Positions 58,466 through 64,000 of a stretch of 64,000 nucleotides of DNA are shown here, one piece after another (position 1 is the stretch's first letter; every line of letters begins with the position of its first letter). Source of the DNA: Thioalkalivibrio sp. ALJ16 (GTDB taxonomy: Bacteria > Pseudomonadota > Gammaproteobacteria > Ectothiorhodospirales > Ectothiorhodospiraceae); contig NZ_KB898037.1 in the NCBI RefSeq assembly GCF_000377345.1, forward strand, positions 249,412 to 313,411, given 5' to 3'. The translations under genes were made by a program, and so were the position numbers. Below the pieces are notes generated by a model, which saw only the letters and a program-made list of their open reading frames with translations, ran no database searches and had not been told where the DNA came from.

Positions 58466-58823
58466 AGTACTGTAACGCAACTCGCCGGATTTTTCTAAGC
58501 CCCTACCCGCCAGTGGACGGGCGATCCGCGTGCCGGCGGGCGGCCAGGGCGCGGCGTGACGCGGTCTGCGGGCGACTTGCCCCGCCGCGCGAAAGTGGCC
58601 AAAATGCACCGCCTTTGATGGGGAGCGCCGTCCGCCGCGCGTTCGCGTGGCCGGAAAAGGGGCGACGCTCCCGCAGGCTGCTCGGGCCATGTTGTGCCCT
58701 CGGAGCGCCGGCCGGTACCGGTAAACCTCGATCGGCCGACTCGTCCGGGTCGGCCGCCGCTGGCGCCTCGCGCCGCTGCCCGCCATCAGCCGAACCCAAT
58801 ACTACTTAGAGCAGGAGATCAGC
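58466..58823. other. 358-bp GC-rich divergent gap between metK and tkt
   Basis: No gene was recognised. Features seen are an imperfect inverted repeat GGGAGCGCC (58621-58629) with GGCGACGCTCCC (58661-58672) and runs of GC-rich dyads near 58690-58780. The tkt ribosome site AGCAGGAG lies at its end. A LysR-type (CbbR) site is possible before tkt but none could be fixed. Short open frames here have composition like non-coding DNA. Confidence 0.5.
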
Positions 58824-61864
<3,041 letters not shown>

Positions 61865-61870
61865 GGCCGA

Positions 61871-61903
61871 ACGGCCGGGTCCCTTGCGGGGCCCGGCCGT
61901 TTC
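61871..61903 (+). terminator. Hairpin after gap (attenuator-like)
   Basis: ACGGCCGGGTCCC and GGGGCCCGGCCGT form a 13-bp stem with one G-U pair and a TTGC loop, followed only by TTT. It begins 6 nt after the gap stop and may be a weak terminator or an mRNA 3' stabiliser. Confidence 0.6.
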
Positions 61904-61928
61904 CCTTCCCGGGCAGAGGCCTGGGGCG

Positions 61929-61960
61929 AGCCCCGAACGGGGCTGGCCCGAAGCCTTTTT
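61929..61960 (+). terminator. Second hairpin between gap and pgk
   Basis: AGCCCC and GGGGCT flank a GAAC loop (61929-61944), followed by GGCCCGAAGCC and five T residues (61956-61960). Outer bases GGC/GCC can lengthen the structure. With the preceding hairpin it suggests reduced readthrough into pgk. Confidence 0.5.
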
Positions 61961-61990
61961 CTTTCCAAACGTATTTCGAGAGGTACTCCC

Positions 61991-63169
61991 ATGTCCGTCA
62001 TCAAGATGACCGATCTCGACCTGCAGGGTCGCCGCGTGCTGGTGCGTCAGGATCTGAACGTCCCCGTCAAGGACGGCAAGGTCACGTCCGATGCCCGCAT
62101 CCGTGCGAGCCTCGAGACCGTGCAGAAGGCGCTGGACGCCGGTGCCGCGGTGATGCTGATGTCGCACCTGGGCCGCCCGACCGAGGGCGAGTTCTCCGAA
62201 GAGAACTCGCTGGCCCCGGTCGCCGAGCACATGGGTGGCCTGCTGGGCCGCGAGGTGCGCCTGGTGCGGGATTACCTCGATGGCGTGGACGCCAAGCCGG
62301 GTGAAGTCATCCTGCTCGAGAACGTCCGCTTCAACGCGGGCGAGAAGAAGGACGACGAGGCGCTGGCGAAGAAGTACGCCGCCCTCTGCGACGTGTTCGT
62401 GATGGATGCCTTCGGCACCGCCCACCGCGCTCAGGCCTCGACCCACGGTGTGGCGAAGTTTGCCCCGCAGGCCTGCGCCGGCCCGCTGCTGGCCAAGGAA
62501 CTCGAGGCCCTCGGCAAGGCCCTGGAGACCCCGAAGCGCCCGCTGGTGGCCATCGTGGGTGGTTCCAAGGTCTCGACCAAGCTGACCGTGCTGGAGTCGC
62601 TGTCCCAGGTCGTCGATCAGCTGATCGTCGGTGGTGGCATCGCCAACACCTTCATCGCGGCCCAGGGCCACGGTGTCGGCAAGTCGCTGTACGAGGCCGA
62701 TCTGGTCGACGAGTCCAAGCGCCTGATGGAGGCGGCCCGCGCCAAGGGCGGCGAGATCCCGGTGCCGACCGATGTGACCGTGGGCAAGGAATTCTCCGAG
62801 TCCACCCCGGCCGAGACCAAGTCGGTGGATGCCGTGGCCGATGACGACATGATCTTCGATGTCGGCCCCGAGACCGCCGCCACCTATGCCGAGGCCCTGC
62901 GCAATGCCGGCACCATCGTCTGGAACGGCCCGGTCGGCGTGTTCGAGTTCGATCAGTTCGCCGGCGGCACCAAGGCCCTGGGCGAGGCCATTGCCGAGAG
63001 CAATGCGTTCTCCATCGCCGGTGGCGGCGATACCCTGGCCGCGATCGACAAGTACAATCTGGCCGATCGCATCAGCTACATCTCCACCGGCGGTGGCGCC
63101 TTCCTCGAGTTCCTCGAAGGCAAGACCCTGCCGGCCGTGGCCATGCTGGAAGAACGGGCAAAGGGCTAA
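61991..63169 (+). CDS. pgk: Phosphoglycerate kinase
   Basis: Pgk transfers phosphate between 1,3-bisphosphoglycerate and ADP. The 392-residue protein has [22 protein letters not shown] in parts, [20 protein letters not shown]-like [29 protein letters not shown]-like [13 protein letters not shown] and GGGDTLAAI. Its ATG follows GAGAGGTAC. It sits 126 bp after gap. Confidence 0.98.
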   Translation: MSVIKMTDLDLQGRRVLVRQDLNVPVKDGKVTSDARIRASLETVQKALDAGAAVMLMSHLGRPTEGEFSEENSLAPVAEHMGGLLGREVRLVRDYLDGVDAKPGEVILLENVRFNAGEKKDDEALAKKYAALCDVFVMDAFGTAHRAQASTHGVAKFAPQACAGPLLAKELEALGKALETPKRPLVAIVGGSKVSTKLTVLESLSQVVDQLIVGGGIANTFIAAQGHGVGKSLYEADLVDESKRLMEAARAKGGEIPVPTDVTVGKEFSESTPAETKSVDAVADDDMIFDVGPETAATYAEALRNAGTIVWNGPVGVFEFDQFAGGTKALGEAIAESNAFSIAGGGDTLAAIDKYNLADRISYISTGGGAFLEFLEGKTLPAVAMLEERAKG

Positions 63170-63206
63170 TGCCTGCTGCCCGCGCCCCTTACGGAGAGAC
63201 GCGCGG

Positions 63207-64000
63207 ATGAGACGTACCAAGATCGTTGCCACCCTCGGGCCGGCCACGGATACCGACGAGGGCATGGAGGCCATCATCCGCGCCGGCGTGGATGTGGTCC
63301 GGCTGAACTTTTCGCACGGCGACCCGGATGACCATCGCCAGCGGCTCGCGCGCCTGCGTGCCGCCGCTGGGCGTGTGGGCCGCTGCGTCGGGGTCCTCGG
63401 TGACCTCCAGGGCCCGAAGATTCGCATTGACCGCTTCCAGCAGGGCAAGGTGCATCTGGAAGAGGGTGCGCCGTTCGCGCTGGACGCCGAGCTCGACCGC
63501 GACGCCGGCGACCAGACCCAGGTCGGCCTGACCTACAAGGAGCTGCCGGCCGACGTGCATCCGGAAGACATTCTCCTGCTGGATGACGGCCGGATCGTGC
63601 TCAAGGTCACGGCGGTCAACGGCAGCCGGATCGAGACCACGGTGGAGGTCGGTGGCGAGCTGTCCAACAACAAGGGCATCAACCGTCAGGGCGGCGGTCT
63701 GTCCGCCCCGGCGATCACGGACAAGGACCGCGAGGACATCCGCCTGGCCGCCGAGCTGCAGGTGGACTACCTGGCCGTCTCCTTCCCGCGCTCCGCGCAG
63801 GATTTGCACCTCGCGCGCAGCCTGCTGAAGGATGCCGGCTGGGAGGCCGGGATCTGCGCGAAGATCGAGCGTTCCGAGGCACTGGAGGTGATCGACGAGA
63901 TCATTTCGGCCTCGGAGGTGATCATGATCGCCCGCGGCGACCTCGGCGTGGAGATCGGCGATGCCGAGCTGCCGGGCGTGCAGAAGACCCTGATCACCCG
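63207..64000 (+). CDS. pyk: Pyruvate kinase (3' truncated by window edge)
   Basis: Pyruvate kinase makes pyruvate and ATP from phosphoenolpyruvate. The first 264 residues are visible, with no stop before the window ends. They include [71 protein letters not shown] and the catalytic [13 protein letters not shown], preceded by [14 protein letters not shown]. The pattern is closer to PykA-type enzymes. It follows pgk by 37 bp with GGAGAG upstream of the ATG. Confidence 0.96.
   Translation, partial: MRRTKIVATLGPATDTDEGMEAIIRAGVDVVRLNFSHGDPDDHRQRLARLRAAAGRVGRCVGVLGDLQGPKIRIDRFQQGKVHLEEGAPFALDAELDRDAGDQTQVGLTYKELPADVHPEDILLLDDGRIVLKVTAVNGSRIETTVEVGGELSNNKGINRQGGGLSAPAITDKDREDIRLAAELQVDYLAVSFPRSAQDLHLARSLLKDAGWEAGICAKIERSEALEVIDEIISASEVIMIARGDLGVEIGDAELPGVQKTLIT

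Noticed and set aside
58513-58809. 98-codon plus-strand frame in the metK-tkt gap
   Set aside because: Arg/Ala-rich translation, no ribosome site and overlap with inverted repeats; the region looks non-coding.

Overview
The window reads as GC-rich chromosome of a gammaproteobacterium, most likely of the Chromatiales/Ectothiorhodospiraceae type (a Thioalkalivibrio-like, salt-adapted chemolithoautotroph). This placement is inference from content. There is a complete cbb3 oxidase cluster, a BCCT-type compatible-solute transporter, a tkt-gap-pgk-pyk block as often found near Calvin-cycle genes, and a type IV pilus/Chp chemotaxis locus with the gene order known from Pseudomonas. No rRNA, tRNA, CRISPR array, prophage or transposase was seen, and nearly all of the window is ordinary core genome.

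Layout. 1-9.7 kb: 3' end of bioC, then ccoNOQP, ccoG, a FixH-family gene, ccoI and ccoS (oxidase subunits, then assembly and copper supply). A perfect FNR/ANR box sits at the head, and a 34-codon membrane miniprotein gene lies just before a strong bidirectional terminator. 9.7-13.3 kb (minus): ftsY-ftsE-ftsX and rpoH. The rpoH leader carries a sigma-E-type promoter overlapped by a near-perfect CIRCE operator. 13.4-18.5 kb (plus): an M16 peptidase pair, rsmD and a BCCT transporter. 18.5-28.3 kb (plus): a beta-hydroxyacid dehydrogenase, a 378-bp gap with DnaA boxes, rpmE, an SNase-like protein, an M48 lipoprotein peptidase, a short malic enzyme with an LDH-like malate dehydrogenase, a 5'-3' exonuclease, a DUF1007 protein, rluE and slt.

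28.3-30.1 kb: a divergent truncated-globin/fructosamine-kinase pair bracketed by two copies of a ~210-bp non-coding element with inverted-repeat ends. 30.1-35.2 kb: proC-yggS (minus), divergent from pilT-pilU and a third PilU-like ATPase. 35.2-44.0 kb (minus): a compact run of eleven genes, gshB-apbE-NusG_II-Gx-tonB-yqgE-ruvX-pyrR-pyrB-pyrC'-pyrK. pyrC' has lost its zinc ligands and pyrK has no partner pyrD here. 44.2-54.0 kb (plus): pilG-pilH-pilI-pilJ-chpA-chpC, the twitching chemosensory system, without pilK (CheR) or chpB (CheB). 54.0-58.4 kb (minus): rsmE, metF, ahcY and metK, i.e. the activated methyl cycle, with a clear SAH riboswitch in front of ahcY. 58.8-64.0 kb (plus): tkt, gap, pgk and the start of pyk.

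The most useful new observations are regulatory or structural: the sigma-E/CIRCE overlap at rpoH, the DnaA-box cluster before rpmE, the paired 210-bp elements, the ahcY riboswitch followed by an ahcY-metF terminator, the third retraction-type ATPase, and the 34-aa membrane miniprotein beside ccoS. I did not find a clearly new multi-gene system; the closest is the flavinylation-type trio (apbE, NusG_II, Gx) inserted in an otherwise conserved pilus/pyrimidine locus.
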